Below, piece by piece: positions 8,709-17,397 of a stretch of DNA of 64,000 nucleotides (position 1 is its first letter; the number at the start of each line of letters is the position of its first letter). Made by a program: the position numbers and the translations under genes. The notes beneath the pieces are model-generated. The model did no database searches. It was not told where the DNA came from and saw only the letters and a program-made list of their open reading frames with translations. The stretch is from Paludibacterium sp. B53371 (GTDB taxonomy: Bacteria > Pseudomonadota > Gammaproteobacteria > Burkholderiales > Chromobacteriaceae), in contig NZ_CP069163.1 in NCBI RefSeq assembly GCF_018802765.1, forward strand, positions 1,994,311 to 2,058,310, read 5' to 3'.

Positions 8709-9407
8709 TCAGGCTCCGGTGGCGGCATCGGGCATCAGCACGCCATCGCTCAGTCGCCATTGCCGGTCGGTTCGACCCGCCAGCTCGCGATCATGGGTGA
8801 CGATCAGCAGGCTGGTGCCGAAACTTTGATTCAATTCAAGCATCAGGTCAAATATGACATTGGCAGTATGGTGATCCAGATTGCCGGTCGGCTCATCGGC
8901 CAGCAGACAGGCCGGACGGGTCACCAGGGCACGGGCGATGGCAGCCCGCTGGCGTTCGCCGCCGGACAATTCACCCGGCTTGTGCGCCAGACGCTGTCCG
9001 AGGCCAACCTGCTGCAGCATGGTGGCGGCCTGCTCGGCAGCCTCGTGACGCGACAGGCGTCGAACCAGCAGCGGCATCATGACGTTTTCCAGTGCCGAGA
9101 ACTCGGGCAGCAGGTGGTGGAACTGATAGACGAAGCCCAGCTTGGCGTTGCGCCAGGCACCCAGCTCGCGCTCGTTCATCCCGGCCAGCGGCCGCCCGAG
9201 CACCGATACCGTGCCGGTCGTCGGTTTGTCCAGGCCGCCCAGCAGGTGCAGCAAGGTACTCTTGCCCGAGCCCGAAGCACCGACAATCGCCATGGTCTCG
9301 CCCTGCCCCACGGTGAGATCCACGCCGGACAGCACGGTCACATCCAGCGGCCCCTCACAAAACGACTTGCCCAGTCCGCGGCATTCGATCACGGCAGGAT
9401 TATTCAT
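8709..9407 (-). CDS. lolD: Lipoprotein-releasing ABC transporter ATP-binding protein LolD
   Basis: This 232-residue ABC ATPase powers release of outer-membrane lipoproteins from the inner membrane to LolA. Walker A is GASGSGKST, the signature is [15 protein letters not shown], and Walker B is [11 protein letters not shown]; the [12 protein letters not shown] segment is typical of LolD/MacB-type ATPases. The start MNNPAVIE at 9407 overlaps the end of the permease gene by 8 bases. The ORF can be read further upstream, but that part is out of family. Confidence 0.93.
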   Translation of the reverse strand: MNNPAVIECRGLGKSFCEGPLDVTVLSGVDLTVGQGETMAIVGASGSGKSTLLHLLGGLDKPTTGTVSVLGRPLAGMNERELGAWRNAKLGFVYQFHHLLPEFSALENVMMPLLVRRLSRHEAAEQAATMLQQVGLGQRLAHKPGELSGGERQRAAIARALVTRPACLLADEPTGNLDHHTANVIFDLMLELNQSFGTSLLIVTHDRELAGRTDRQWRLSDGVLMPDAATGA

Positions 9408-10647
9408 AGCGCAAGGCCTCCGCCGGCTGGGTACGCGAGGCGCGCCAGCTTGGGTATACCGTGGCGAACAGGGCCAGCAGCAGGGAAACAATGGTAATCA
9501 TGCTGACATCCGCCCACTGCACGTCGGTCGGCAGATAATCGATCATGTACACCTCGGGCGACAGCAGCTTGCTGCCGGTAATGTGTTCGATGACGCTGAC
9601 GAGCGCATCGATATTCCAGGCGCCCAGCACGCCAAACACCACGCCGGACAAGGTGCCGAGCACCCCGGCCACCGCCCCCTGGATCATGAAGATCGACATG
9701 ATGCTGCCCGGCGCCGCCCCGAGGGTGCGCAGAATGGCGATATCCGCTTGCTTGTCAGTGACAACCATCACCAGCGTCGAAACCAGATTAAAGGCCGCCA
9801 CGGCAACAATCAGCGTCAGGATAATCGTCATCATGCGCTTTTCGATCTGCACGGCGCGGAAATAATTCGAGTTCATGTCGGTCCAGTCGGAGACCATGGC
9901 ATTCTGGTTCAGCACCCCCTGCAGCTGCGCCTTGACTGCCGGTGCGGCCATCACATCGTCCAGCCTGAGGCGCACCCCGGTCACGTCATTGCCGAGCCGG
10001 AACAGTACCTGGGCATCCTGCAGGTCGATCATGGCAAAGCTGGCATCCAGCTCGTACATATTCATCTTGAAAATGCCCACCACCGTGAATTGCTTGAGGC
10101 GCGGCATCATGCCAGCCGGGGTGATGTTGCCCTCCGGCGTGATCAGCGTGACCTTCTCGCCCAGCGTGACGCCGAGCTGCAGCGCCAACTGGTTGCCGAT
10201 CACGATGCCGAAGCCGCCAGGCTTGAGCGAATCGATGCTTCCGGCAACCATGTGCCGGCCAATGTCCACCACATGGCTTTCCAGCGCCGGGCTCACCCCG
10301 CGCACCATGGCGCCGCGCACTGTACCGCCGAAGGACATCAGGCCCTGGGCCGAAACGAAGGGCGCCGCGGCCTGTACGCGCGGCTGCTTGAGCAGAAACT
10401 GCTGCAGCCCCTGCCAGTTGGCCACATGCCCCTGGTAATCACTGACTTCGATATGCGCGGCGGCACCGAGAATGCGGCCGCGAATTTCCTTCTGGAAACC
10501 GTTCATCACCGACAGCACGATGATCAGCGCCGCCACGCCGAGCGCAATGCCCAGCACCGAAATCAGCGAGATGAACGAGATGAAGCCATTGCGGCGTTTG
10601 GCACGCAGGTAGCGCAGACCAATCATCGCCTCAAAGGGCAGTTGCAT
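9400..10647 (-). CDS. Lipoprotein-releasing ABC transporter permease, LolC/LolE family
   Basis: This 415-residue inner-membrane protein has one N-terminal transmembrane helix ([22 protein letters not shown]), a large periplasmic MacB-type domain, and three C-terminal helices. Only one LolC/E-type permease is encoded next to lolD, so the transporter may be a homodimer of the LolF kind; a second permease elsewhere cannot be excluded. AAGGA lies 5 bases before the ATG. The membrane-adjacent motif [14 protein letters not shown] is a hallmark of this family. Confidence 0.9.
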   Translation of the reverse strand: MQLPFEAMIGLRYLRAKRRNGFISFISLISVLGIALGVAALIIVLSVMNGFQKEIRGRILGAAAHIEVSDYQGHVANWQGLQQFLLKQPRVQAAAPFVSAQGLMSFGGTVRGAMVRGVSPALESHVVDIGRHMVAGSIDSLKPGGFGIVIGNQLALQLGVTLGEKVTLITPEGNITPAGMMPRLKQFTVVGIFKMNMYELDASFAMIDLQDAQVLFRLGNDVTGVRLRLDDVMAAPAVKAQLQGVLNQNAMVSDWTDMNSNYFRAVQIEKRMMTIILTLIVAVAAFNLVSTLVMVVTDKQADIAILRTLGAAPGSIMSIFMIQGAVAGVLGTLSGVVFGVLGAWNIDALVSVIEHITGSKLLSPEVYMIDYLPTDVQWADVSMITIVSLLLALFATVYPSWRASRTQPAEALRYE

Positions 10648-10662
10648 GGGAATCCTTGCGGC

Positions 10663-10890
10663 TTAAGGGTTATAGGGGTTTTTCAATGCCTGCATGATGC
10701 TGACCAGCACCGCGCGGACCTGATTTTCATCACAGCCCATCAGCACGGCATCCTCGAAGGCGTCCTGGGCCATCTGCCCCAGCTCTTCCAGGTTTTCACG
10801 CATGACCTTGAGTTTTTCGACACAAGCCACCGGCTTGCCGTCCGGACCAAGCCAGACCGGGAGTTCGAGTTGCACTTGATTTCCATCCAT
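10663..10890 (-). CDS. Small hypothetical protein upstream of lolC/E
   Basis: A 75-residue protein that I do not recognise. It is acidic, with no signal peptide or membrane segment, and contains two Cys (CVEKL and MGCDEN). The second half is predicted helical (ENLEELGQMAQDAFEDAVLMG). It lies 15 bases upstream of the Lol permease gene on the same strand and follows a probable promoter, so it is likely the first gene of the Lol transcript. Whether it has a role in lipoprotein export is unknown. No clear ribosome-binding site precedes the ATG. Confidence 0.6.
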   Translation of the reverse strand: MDGNQVQLELPVWLGPDGKPVACVEKLKVMRENLEELGQMAQDAFEDAVLMGCDENQVRAVLVSIMQALKNPYNP

Positions 10891-10900
10891 TTTGAACGAC

Positions 10901-10943
10901 GATGCCCGCTGAAGCGGGCATCGACAGACTATCCGGGATTATA
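10901..10943 (-). promoter_or_regulatory. Putative -10 element and leader hairpin before the Lol operon
   Basis: On the minus strand TATAAT (10943-10938) is followed, about 15 bases on, by a perfect stem GATGCCCGC-ttca-GCGGGCATC (10922-10901) without a T-run. A convincing -35 was not found. The hairpin may instead weakly terminate the upstream nlpC transcript. Confidence 0.4.
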
Positions 10944-10978
10944 GACCCGACACGCGTGCAAATGGGCAAGCAAGCATG

Positions 10979-11695
10979 CTACTTGCGGGATTTCTTCTTG
11001 CCCTTTTTCGGCGCGGCCGCCTTGGCACTGACCGTGCGGCACTTCTTGCCCTTGACACAAACCGAACTGACGCGCTTGCCCGGCGTGGTGTCGAGCGTAT
11101 CGGCGCTGTCTGCCGGCACATCGGCGTTATCCGCCGCCTCGGCCGTGCCACTGCCTCGGGCCACACGACGGGCCCCGTTGTAATGCGACACCCAGTAGGA
11201 CTGGTTCAGCTGTGCCACCTCGATGGTCTTGCCGGTTCGCGGGGCATGAATGAACTTGCCGTTGCCGAGATAAATACCGACATGCGAATAGGAAAAACCG
11301 CGCGTATTGAAGAAGACCAGATCGCCAGGCATCAGTTCCGTCTTATTGACAGAACGTCCGACCCGCGCCATGCCGGCGGCGGTGCGCGGCAGATTGACCT
11401 TGAGGGATTTTTTGAAGACGTACTGGATAAAGCCACTGCAATCCAGCCCGGTACTGGGGTTGGAACCGCCAAAGCGATAGGCCACGCCCATCAGGCTGAT
11501 CGCCTGCAGCAACATGTCGCCGACGGCATCATCGGTCGGCGAAGAGGCATAATTGCCAATGGGGTCCCCCGCAGGCTCGGCTGCGGTATTATCGTCCTTC
11601 GTAACTTTATCCGGTGGTGTCTTGTCCGGTGCGGCGGTGACGCAGGCCAACCAGCCAGCCAGCGCGAGGGCGAGTATGCGGCGGTGCAATTTCAT
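10979..11695 (-). CDS. C40-family (NlpC/P60) peptidoglycan endopeptidase
   Basis: This 238-residue exported hydrolase has a signal peptide (KLHRRILALALAGWLACVTAA) and an NlpC/P60 domain at about residues 60-180. The catalytic Cys is in GLDCSGFIQYVF, the His in SHVGIYLGN, and the third polar residue in FIHAPR. This family cuts stem peptides of peptidoglycan. The C-terminal 55 residues are a basic, lysine-rich tail (KKGKKKSRK) after a disulfide-capable CVKGKKC, which may bind the wall or nucleic acid. The WLAC cysteine is a poor lipobox, so periplasmic secretion is preferred over lipidation. It is divergent from the UbiB-family gene. Confidence 0.88.
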   Translation of the reverse strand: MKLHRRILALALAGWLACVTAAPDKTPPDKVTKDDNTAAEPAGDPIGNYASSPTDDAVGDMLLQAISLMGVAYRFGGSNPSTGLDCSGFIQYVFKKSLKVNLPRTAAGMARVGRSVNKTELMPGDLVFFNTRGFSYSHVGIYLGNGKFIHAPRTGKTIEVAQLNQSYWVSHYNGARRVARGSGTAEAADNADVPADSADTLDTTPGKRVSSVCVKGKKCRTVSAKAAAPKKGKKKSRK

Positions 11696-11757
11696 AGGCC
11701 GGACTTTAACGGACAGGGCTGGCAGTGTAAAGCCGCCCTACTCAAGGCAGTTAAAAT

Positions 11758-13440
11758 ATGTTGAAAGAAACACTGGTTGCCATGCGTGATCTGCCGCGAC
11801 TGAAAGAGATCTCCGGCGTGCTGATCCGGCATGGGTTGGGCGAGTTTGCCGAACGTCTGCGCTTGCCGCGTGCGGTCGAGATGGCGGGCGAATGGCTGCA
11901 CCTGAAAAAATCGGACAATCCCGAGACCACACCGACACCGGTACGCGTCCGACAGGCGCTCGAGGAGCTGGGCCCGACGTTCATCAAACTGGGCCAGATT
12001 CTCTCGACCCGTGTCGACGTCTTTGCCCCGCACTGGATCGCCGAATTCGAAAAATTGCAGAACGAAGTGCCCCCGATCGATGCCGGGCAACTGCCGCAGC
12101 TCTTGCAGACGGCGCTGGGCGCTTCGCCGGATGCACTGTTTTCCAGCTTTGATCCCTGCCCCATCGGCTCGGCCTCGATTGCCCAGGTGCATCGCGCCGT
12201 CCTCAGGGACGGACGCACCGTGGCAGTCAAGCTGCGCCGCCCTGGCATCGTGGAAAAGGTGCAGGCCGACCTGCGCATTCTGGCGCACCTGGCCAGCGTG
12301 CTGGAGTCCGAGTTCGCCGATGCGCGCCGTTTCCAGCCACAGGAGATCGTGCGGCAGTTTGCCCGCTCCATGACCCGGGAGCTGGATCTGGCGGTAGAAG
12401 CCCGCAATATGGAGCGCTTTGCCCGCGACTTCGCCGAAGATCCTCACGTCACCGTCCCCGGCGTCCACTGGCAGTACACCAACCCGATGGTGAATGTACA
12501 GGACTTCATCGAAGGGATTCCCGGCAGCCGGCTGGACCTGCTGGATGCGGCCGGCCTGGTGCCGGCACAGATGGCACACCATGGCGCCAATGCGGTGCTG
12601 AAGATGATTCTGGTCAACGGTTTTTTCCACGCCGACCCGCACCCGGGCAATGTCATTTTCCAGCCCGGGCCGCGCATCGCCTTTGTCGACTTCGGTATGG
12701 TCGGGCGGCTGTCACACGCCCGCCGCGACGAGATTGTCGATTTGCTGCTGGCCCTGGCCCAGCACGACGAGCGCGCCATGATGGACGTTCTGATCGAGTG
12801 GACCGGCAGCAAGCCGATCGACGAAGCCCAGTTTGCTTCCGACATCGGAGAACTGGTGTTCGCCTACGAGCATGTTCCGCTGAAAAACCTGCGCATCAGC
12901 CAGCTCATTGGCGAGATCATGGACCTGATCCGCAACCACTCCATTCTGTTGCCGGCAGATCTGGCCATGCTGTTCAAGGCGCTGATCACCCTTGAGGGAC
13001 TGGGCAGGCAGCTGGATCCGGATTTCCTGCTGATCGACCATCTGACGCCCTTCGTGCGTCGTCTGGCGCGGGCGCGCTACCACCCCGCCAGCCTGCTCAA
13101 GCGGGGTCGGCATACACTGGGCGAGACGCTGGGCATGCTGTCTTCACTGCCACGCGGCATGGCGCGCCTGGGCAAAGACATGCGCCAGGGCAAGTTCAGC
13201 GTCAACCTGGACCTCAAGCGGCTGGACAGCTTTGCCCGGCAACTGGATCGCAGCGCCAACCGGCTGACCATGGGGATCGTGACCGGTGCCCTGATCATCG
13301 GCTCATCGATTGTCATGACAGTCAATGCCGGCCCCAGGCTGTTCGGCTTCCCTTTCCTCGGGCTGTTTGGCTTTCTGATTGCGCTGATCAACAGCCTGTG
13401 GCTGATCGTCTCGATCTGGCGCTCCGGAAAACAGTTGTAA
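11758..13440 (+). CDS. ABC1/UbiB-family atypical kinase
   Basis: This 560-residue protein has the UbiB-specific KxGQ loop (FIKLGQILSTR), the nucleotide-binding Lys in VAVKLRRPG, the catalytic segment FHADPHPGNVIF and the metal-binding DFG in FVDFGMVGRL. Two hydrophobic segments at the C-terminus (from about residue 505) anchor it to the membrane, as in UbiB, which supports ubiquinone synthesis. No other ubi genes are adjacent, so whether this is UbiB itself or a paralog is open. The ATG at 11758 lacks a strong ribosome-binding site. Confidence 0.85.
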   Translation: MLKETLVAMRDLPRLKEISGVLIRHGLGEFAERLRLPRAVEMAGEWLHLKKSDNPETTPTPVRVRQALEELGPTFIKLGQILSTRVDVFAPHWIAEFEKLQNEVPPIDAGQLPQLLQTALGASPDALFSSFDPCPIGSASIAQVHRAVLRDGRTVAVKLRRPGIVEKVQADLRILAHLASVLESEFADARRFQPQEIVRQFARSMTRELDLAVEARNMERFARDFAEDPHVTVPGVHWQYTNPMVNVQDFIEGIPGSRLDLLDAAGLVPAQMAHHGANAVLKMILVNGFFHADPHPGNVIFQPGPRIAFVDFGMVGRLSHARRDEIVDLLLALAQHDERAMMDVLIEWTGSKPIDEAQFASDIGELVFAYEHVPLKNLRISQLIGEIMDLIRNHSILLPADLAMLFKALITLEGLGRQLDPDFLLIDHLTPFVRRLARARYHPASLLKRGRHTLGETLGMLSSLPRGMARLGKDMRQGKFSVNLDLKRLDSFARQLDRSANRLTMGIVTGALIIGSSIVMTVNAGPRLFGFPFLGLFGFLIALINSLWLIVSIWRSGKQL

Positions 13441-13513
13441 GCAAAGGCAAAAAGTCGCTCAAGCCCGCCCCGATCAAGACGATATAGGGGCAGAGACAGC
13501 AGGAGTGACGATC

Positions 13514-14290
13514 ATGCTCATCGAGTCAGTCAAACAGTCTTCCCGCACCGGACAATCCGCCACGCCGCCGGGCATGGCCTTCCCCGGCAGCGGCACAGGC
13601 TACGCCAGCGACCATCAGGATGAGCAGGTCGACCTGCACCAGGCCAGCGATAGCGAGCTGGCCGCTGCCTGCAGCCAGGAAACCCTGCTGGCGCTCATGC
13701 AGGCCCTGCTCGAAACACTCAGCCCGCAACCGCTGAGCCTGACCGACCCGCAACACGGGGGGCAGTCCCTGTACGACGATGCGCTGGCACCAAGCTGGCT
13801 GACCCATGCACGCCATGCCCTGACCCATCCGGCCAGCCAGGCATTGCGGCTGACCGCCATCGGTCAGCTCACCCTGCCGGGCGCGACGGCACAGCCCTTC
13901 GTGCTGGACATGCAGCTGCCGCACACCGCACTGAGGCCCCCTTGCGGCGAGCAGATGGGCCAGCTGGTGCTGGATGCCCGCGCCGGCGCCAGCCAGGGTG
14001 CCCGGGTCGACTATACACTGACCCGCCTGACCGATTTTCACGCAGCCGATCGCTGCAACCCGCCCCTGTCGGCCGAACCTCCGCCGACGATGTGCGGGTC
14101 CTCCGGCACACCGCTTTTTGCCCAGTTTTCTCTGGGAAGTGACCCGGAAATTCGCTGCATGGCGGCCCGGCTTCTGCCGGCCGGACCTCGCCATGCCCTG
14201 CCGATGCACGCCCACTTCTGGCGTGACGGAAGCTATGTCGCCATGGAGAACCCGAGCGGCAGCCCGCACCAAGTGGATATCAGCGCCTGA
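13514..14290 (+). CDS. Hypothetical protein, 258 residues
   Basis: I do not recognise this protein. It has no signal peptide or membrane segment. The N-terminal ~45 residues are polar and low in complexity. A short leucine-rich helix follows (LLALMQALLETL), then a mixed region with several Cys-Pro pairs. Codon use and GC content look like the neighbours. ATG at 13514 is chosen because AGGAG lies 8 bases upstream; a GTG nine bases earlier is the alternative. It is followed by the Fur-box promoter of the next gene, so it is probably transcribed separately. Confidence 0.6.
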   Translation: MLIESVKQSSRTGQSATPPGMAFPGSGTGYASDHQDEQVDLHQASDSELAAACSQETLLALMQALLETLSPQPLSLTDPQHGGQSLYDDALAPSWLTHARHALTHPASQALRLTAIGQLTLPGATAQPFVLDMQLPHTALRPPCGEQMGQLVLDARAGASQGARVDYTLTRLTDFHAADRCNPPLSAEPPPTMCGSSGTPLFAQFSLGSDPEIRCMAARLLPAGPRHALPMHAHFWRDGSYVAMENPSGSPHQVDISA

Positions 14291-14311
14291 CCGAAAGTCC
14301 TGACCGGATGA

Positions 14312-14340
14312 TTGACAATGAGAATGATTCTCATTATCTT
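14312..14340 (+). promoter_or_regulatory. Fur box embedded in a sigma-70 promoter
   Basis: A 19-base perfect palindrome AATGAGAATGATTCTCATT (14317-14335) matches the classical Fur operator. It fills the spacer between TTGACA (14312-14317) and TATCTT (14335-14340, 17-base spacer). Iron-bound Fur would block RNA polymerase, so the downstream gene should be induced by iron limitation. Confidence 0.88.
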
Positions 14341-14368
14341 TGCATCACACCACTCAGGAGAATACGAC

Positions 14369-14689
14369 ATGAACGCAATGTTGGTCGGCGCTGATACCCT
14401 TGGCAACATCCCTGCCGTGCTGGATCAGTTCGGCATCACCATTCAGCGGCACGTCAGCGGACGCAACAGCTCCCACCAGCGCAAACTTGACCGGCTGCCC
14501 GCCGGCACGGAGCTGCTGATCCTGTTCACCGACTTTCTCGGTCACAACGTCATGCGCCATTTCCGCGCCCTGGCCTCGCAACACAATGTGCGCTTCATTG
14601 CCTGCCGCCGTTCGGTCTGCGCCCTGAAACAGTCGCTGAACTCGGCCGGTTTGTGTGAAGGCAGCTGCCAGCACTGCACCCGGCACTGA
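14369..14689 (+). CDS. DUF2325-type protein, iron-regulated
   Basis: This 106-residue protein resembles the DUF2325 family: the N-terminal AMLVGADTLGNI strand-loop, the LLILFTDFLGHN core and the VRFIACRRSVCALK segment. Five Cys are present: 79, 84, 96, 100 and 103. The last three form a CEGSCQHC cluster next to two His, which suggests metal or redox chemistry. The function of the family is not established. Start at 14369 is supported by GGAG 8 bases upstream. The Fur box promoter directly before it implies a role in iron starvation. No partner gene follows; a terminator comes 10 bases after the stop. Confidence 0.75.
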   Translation: MNAMLVGADTLGNIPAVLDQFGITIQRHVSGRNSSHQRKLDRLPAGTELLILFTDFLGHNVMRHFRALASQHNVRFIACRRSVCALKQSLNSAGLCEGSCQHCTRH

Positions 14690-14699
14690 ATAACAGAAA

Positions 14700-14724
14700 A
14701 TGGCCGGTACCCGGTACCGGCCAT
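14700..14724. terminator. Bidirectional terminator between the DUF2325 gene and radA
   Basis: The stem ATGGCCGGTACC / GGTACCGGCCAT is followed by CTTCTGTTG on the plus strand and by a T-rich stretch on the minus strand. It separates two convergent genes. Confidence 0.8.
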
Positions 14725-14748
14725 CTTCTGTTGCGCCCCGCCGCCTGC

Positions 14749-16110
14749 TTACTGGCCGCGGCAGTAATCCACCGCCTGTTCCAGCCGGTCGACACCAATC
14801 ACTTCCAGCCCCTCAATCTCCTGCCTCGGCCGATTGGCCATTGGCACGATGGCACGGGTAAAGCCCAGCTTGGCGGCCTCGCGCAGTCGTTCCTGTCCAC
14901 GCGTGACCGGCCGGACCTCGCCGGCAAGCCCCACCTCGCCAAACACCACCATCTTGGGTGGCAGGGGGCGATTGCGCAGCGAGGACACCATGGCCAGGAT
15001 CAGCGCCAGGTCGGCGGCCGGCTCGGTGATCTTTACGCCGCCGACCGCATTAAGAAACACGTCCTGATCAAAACACGCCACGCCGGCATGGCGGTGCAGC
15101 ACGGCCAGCAGCATGGCCAGCCGGTTCTGCTCCAGGCCAACGCTGAGACGCTTGGGCTGAAACCCGTGCGCATCGTCGACCAGCGCCTGGACTTCCACCA
15201 GCAGCGGGCGCGAGCCTTCCTGGGTGACCAGCACGCAGGCCCCGGACACATCATCTCGCCAGGAGGACAGGAAAATTGCCGAAGGATTGGACACCCCCTT
15301 GAGGCCACGCTCGGTCATGGCGAACACGCCCAGTTCATTGGCGGCGCCAAAGCGGTTCTTCACCGCGCGAATCATGCGGAAGCTGGAGTGCGAATCCCCC
15401 TCGAAATACAGCACCGTGTCGACCATGTGTTCGAGCACGCGCGGTCCGGCCAGCGAGCCTTCCTTGGTGACATGGCCGACCAGCAACAGCGTCGTGCCGC
15501 TTTGTTTGGCCATGCGCGTCAGCTGGGCAGCGCATTCGCGCACCTGTGACACCGAGCCGGGCGCCGAGGTGACCTGATCGGTATACAGGGTCTGAATGGA
15601 GTCGATCACCGCCACTTCCGGCTTGTCGCGCTTGAGCACCGCCATGATGGCTTCCAGGCGGATTTCAGACAGCAGACGCACCTTGCCGGCATCCACGGCC
15701 AGCCGCGAGGCGCGCATGGCAATCTGCTGCGGCGACTCTTCACCGGAGACATACAGCACAGGCCGCGTGGCGCCCATGGCAGCCAGCGCCTGCAGCAGCA
15801 AGGTCGACTTGCCGATGCCCGGGTCGCCGCCGATCAGGATGACCGCCCCGCGCACCAGGCCACCGCCCAGCACCCGGTCCAGCTCGTCAATGCCGGCACT
15901 GTCGCGCGGCACGTCTTCGGCCTGCACCTCACTGAGCAACTGCACCTGGGCGGTGCCGCTCCAGGCTTCATAGCGACCGCTGCCGGCAGCAGGTTGCGCC
16001 AGCGATTCAGTCAGGGTATTCCAGGCACCACAATGCGGGCACTGCCCCTGCCACTTGGGGGTTTCGCCACCACATTCGGTACAGGAAAAAACGGTTTTAC
16101 TTTTGGCCAT
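14749..16110 (-). CDS. radA: DNA repair protein RadA
   Basis: This 453-residue RecA-like helicase promotes branch migration during recombination. The N-terminal zinc finger has CTECGG and CPHCGAW. Walker A is GDPGIGKST, the RadA-specific KNRFG motif reads VKNRFGAANELG, and the Lon-protease-like domain fills the C-terminal third. Length is that of E. coli RadA. It starts three bases after the lipoprotein stop and is the last gene of the hpn-SDR-lipoprotein-radA series. Confidence 0.96.
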   Translation of the reverse strand: MAKSKTVFSCTECGGETPKWQGQCPHCGAWNTLTESLAQPAAGSGRYEAWSGTAQVQLLSEVQAEDVPRDSAGIDELDRVLGGGLVRGAVILIGGDPGIGKSTLLLQALAAMGATRPVLYVSGEESPQQIAMRASRLAVDAGKVRLLSEIRLEAIMAVLKRDKPEVAVIDSIQTLYTDQVTSAPGSVSQVRECAAQLTRMAKQSGTTLLLVGHVTKEGSLAGPRVLEHMVDTVLYFEGDSHSSFRMIRAVKNRFGAANELGVFAMTERGLKGVSNPSAIFLSSWRDDVSGACVLVTQEGSRPLLVEVQALVDDAHGFQPKRLSVGLEQNRLAMLLAVLHRHAGVACFDQDVFLNAVGGVKITEPAADLALILAMVSSLRNRPLPPKMVVFGEVGLAGEVRPVTRGQERLREAAKLGFTRAIVPMANRPRQEIEGLEVIGVDRLEQAVDYCRGQ

Positions 16111-16112
16111 GC

Positions 16113-16631
16113 CTATTTTTTCGGCTTGGGTGGGGCCGAACTGGCCGCCCCCTGTTTGAGGATGGACTGCAACTGCTTCTCTTCAGCATTGCTCGGCGTG
16201 GTGGCGCCATTACCACTGCGGTTATTGATGGTATCCAGCACGGCCTGGACCTCGGGGTCCGGTTTACCGCCATTGCCATCATTGGCACCCGCGTCGGACA
16301 TGGTGGGCGGCTGGTTGCCGTCTGCCGCGGCAGGCGGCGGGTGGCCCGCGGCCACTGGCGCCGAGGCGGCGGGCGGCGGCGGATCCGGCGGGGGCATCAT
16401 GGTCGGCAACTGCTGCTTGGTCATGTATTCGTGCATTTCACGCCAACCGGCAAACACCTGCGCCTTGTCGGCATCCGGATTGCGCCGGAAGCACTCCTCG
16501 AGCGAGCGCCCGGTCTGGCGGCAGGCCGCACCGGTCGCCCGGTCCTGTTCCTTGCTCAGCCCGGTGACGTGATTGAACCAGTTGCAACCGGACAGACACA
16601 GCACCAAAGGCAACACCAGATATGCACGCAT
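16113..16631 (-). CDS. Putative lipoprotein, Pro/Ala-rich
   Basis: This 172-residue lipoprotein has a clear signal with lipobox LSGC (MRAYLVLPLVLCLSGC). A short helical part contains two Cys (ACRQTGRSLEECFRR), followed by a proline/alanine-rich stretch and a polar C-terminus. It has no recognisable catalytic domain. The start at 16631 is supported by AAGGGGG upstream. It sits between the SDR gene and radA with almost no spacing, so it is expected to be cotranscribed. Function unknown. Confidence 0.75.
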   Translation of the reverse strand: MRAYLVLPLVLCLSGCNWFNHVTGLSKEQDRATGAACRQTGRSLEECFRRNPDADKAQVFAGWREMHEYMTKQQLPTMMPPPDPPPPAASAPVAAGHPPPAAADGNQPPTMSDAGANDGNGGKPDPEVQAVLDTINNRSGNGATTPSNAEEKQLQSILKQGAASSAPPKPKK

Positions 16632-16632
16632 G

Positions 16633-17397
16633 CTAGTCCCCTTCCTGATCGTGCTGGCGCAGATCCAGCTCGATGATTTGGCCGCTCCGTCCGGCACTGT
16701 CCGGTCCTGCCCAGTGCAGGAACCATGGCATGACATCACTCAATTCGGCTCGCTCGCTGCGATCTTCACCCGGGTGCGTCTTCATGCGCTGCGGCGCATT
16801 GATCGGCCCCGGCACCAGCAGGTTGACGCGCAGATTCGGGCGATCATCCCACTCGCTGGCCGCCACCTGAGTCAGATAGGCCAGTCCGGCCTTGGAGGCG
16901 CCGAAGCCACCCCAGAAAGCCGCCGGGTGCAACCCATGCGTCTCGCCGACAAACAAGACCGCCGCATCCGGCGACTGTTGCAACAGCGGCAGACAGGCAC
17001 GGGTCAGTGCATGCGGCGCAACCGTGTTGATGCGGTACTGGTTCATCCATTCTTCAATGCCCTGATCCACCAGCGGCGACAGGGCATACAGATACGAGGC
17101 ACAGTGCACGATCCCGTCCAGGCGACCGAACTCGCGCTGCACCTGCAGGGCCAGCTGGTTGAACTCGGCCTCGGTCGCCGTGAACAAATCCAGCGGAATC
17201 GCCGCCGGTTCGGGGCCGCCCGCCGCCACAATCTCGTCATAGACCGCTTCCAGCCGTTTCACATGCCGTGCCAGCAGCACCACAGTGGCACCGTGGGCGG
17301 CAAAGGTCAGGGCCAAGTGCCGCCCCAGACCCTTGGTGGCCCCGGTCACCAGCATCACTCGGCCAGCCAGATAATCGCGGGCAAATTCTTTTTTCAT
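16633..17397 (-). CDS. YciK-like short-chain dehydrogenase lacking the catalytic Tyr
   Basis: This 254-residue Rossmann-fold protein has the cofactor motif VTGATKGLG near the N-terminus and overall order like E. coli YciK (LDLLT-like LDLFTATE, RLDGIVH, PLYLW-like PWFLHW). The usual YxxxK reads F-GASK (GGFGASKAG), and the expected catalytic Ser position holds Thr (VGETHGL). It may therefore bind NAD(P) without classical SDR oxidoreductase activity. The ATG at 17397 overlaps the hpnE stop (ATGA), tying it to squalene synthesis genes; a direct role there is only inference. Confidence 0.8.
   Translation of the reverse strand: MKKEFARDYLAGRVMLVTGATKGLGRHLALTFAAHGATVVLLARHVKRLEAVYDEIVAAGGPEPAAIPLDLFTATEAEFNQLALQVQREFGRLDGIVHCASYLYALSPLVDQGIEEWMNQYRINTVAPHALTRACLPLLQQSPDAAVLFVGETHGLHPAAFWGGFGASKAGLAYLTQVAASEWDDRPNLRVNLLVPGPINAPQRMKTHPGEDRSERAELSDVMPWFLHWAGPDSAGRSGQIIELDLRQHDQEGD

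Noticed and set aside
9142-10944. 600-codon plus-strand ORF opposite lolD and lolC/E
   Set aside because: Shadow of the Lol genes, with His/Gln-rich composition.
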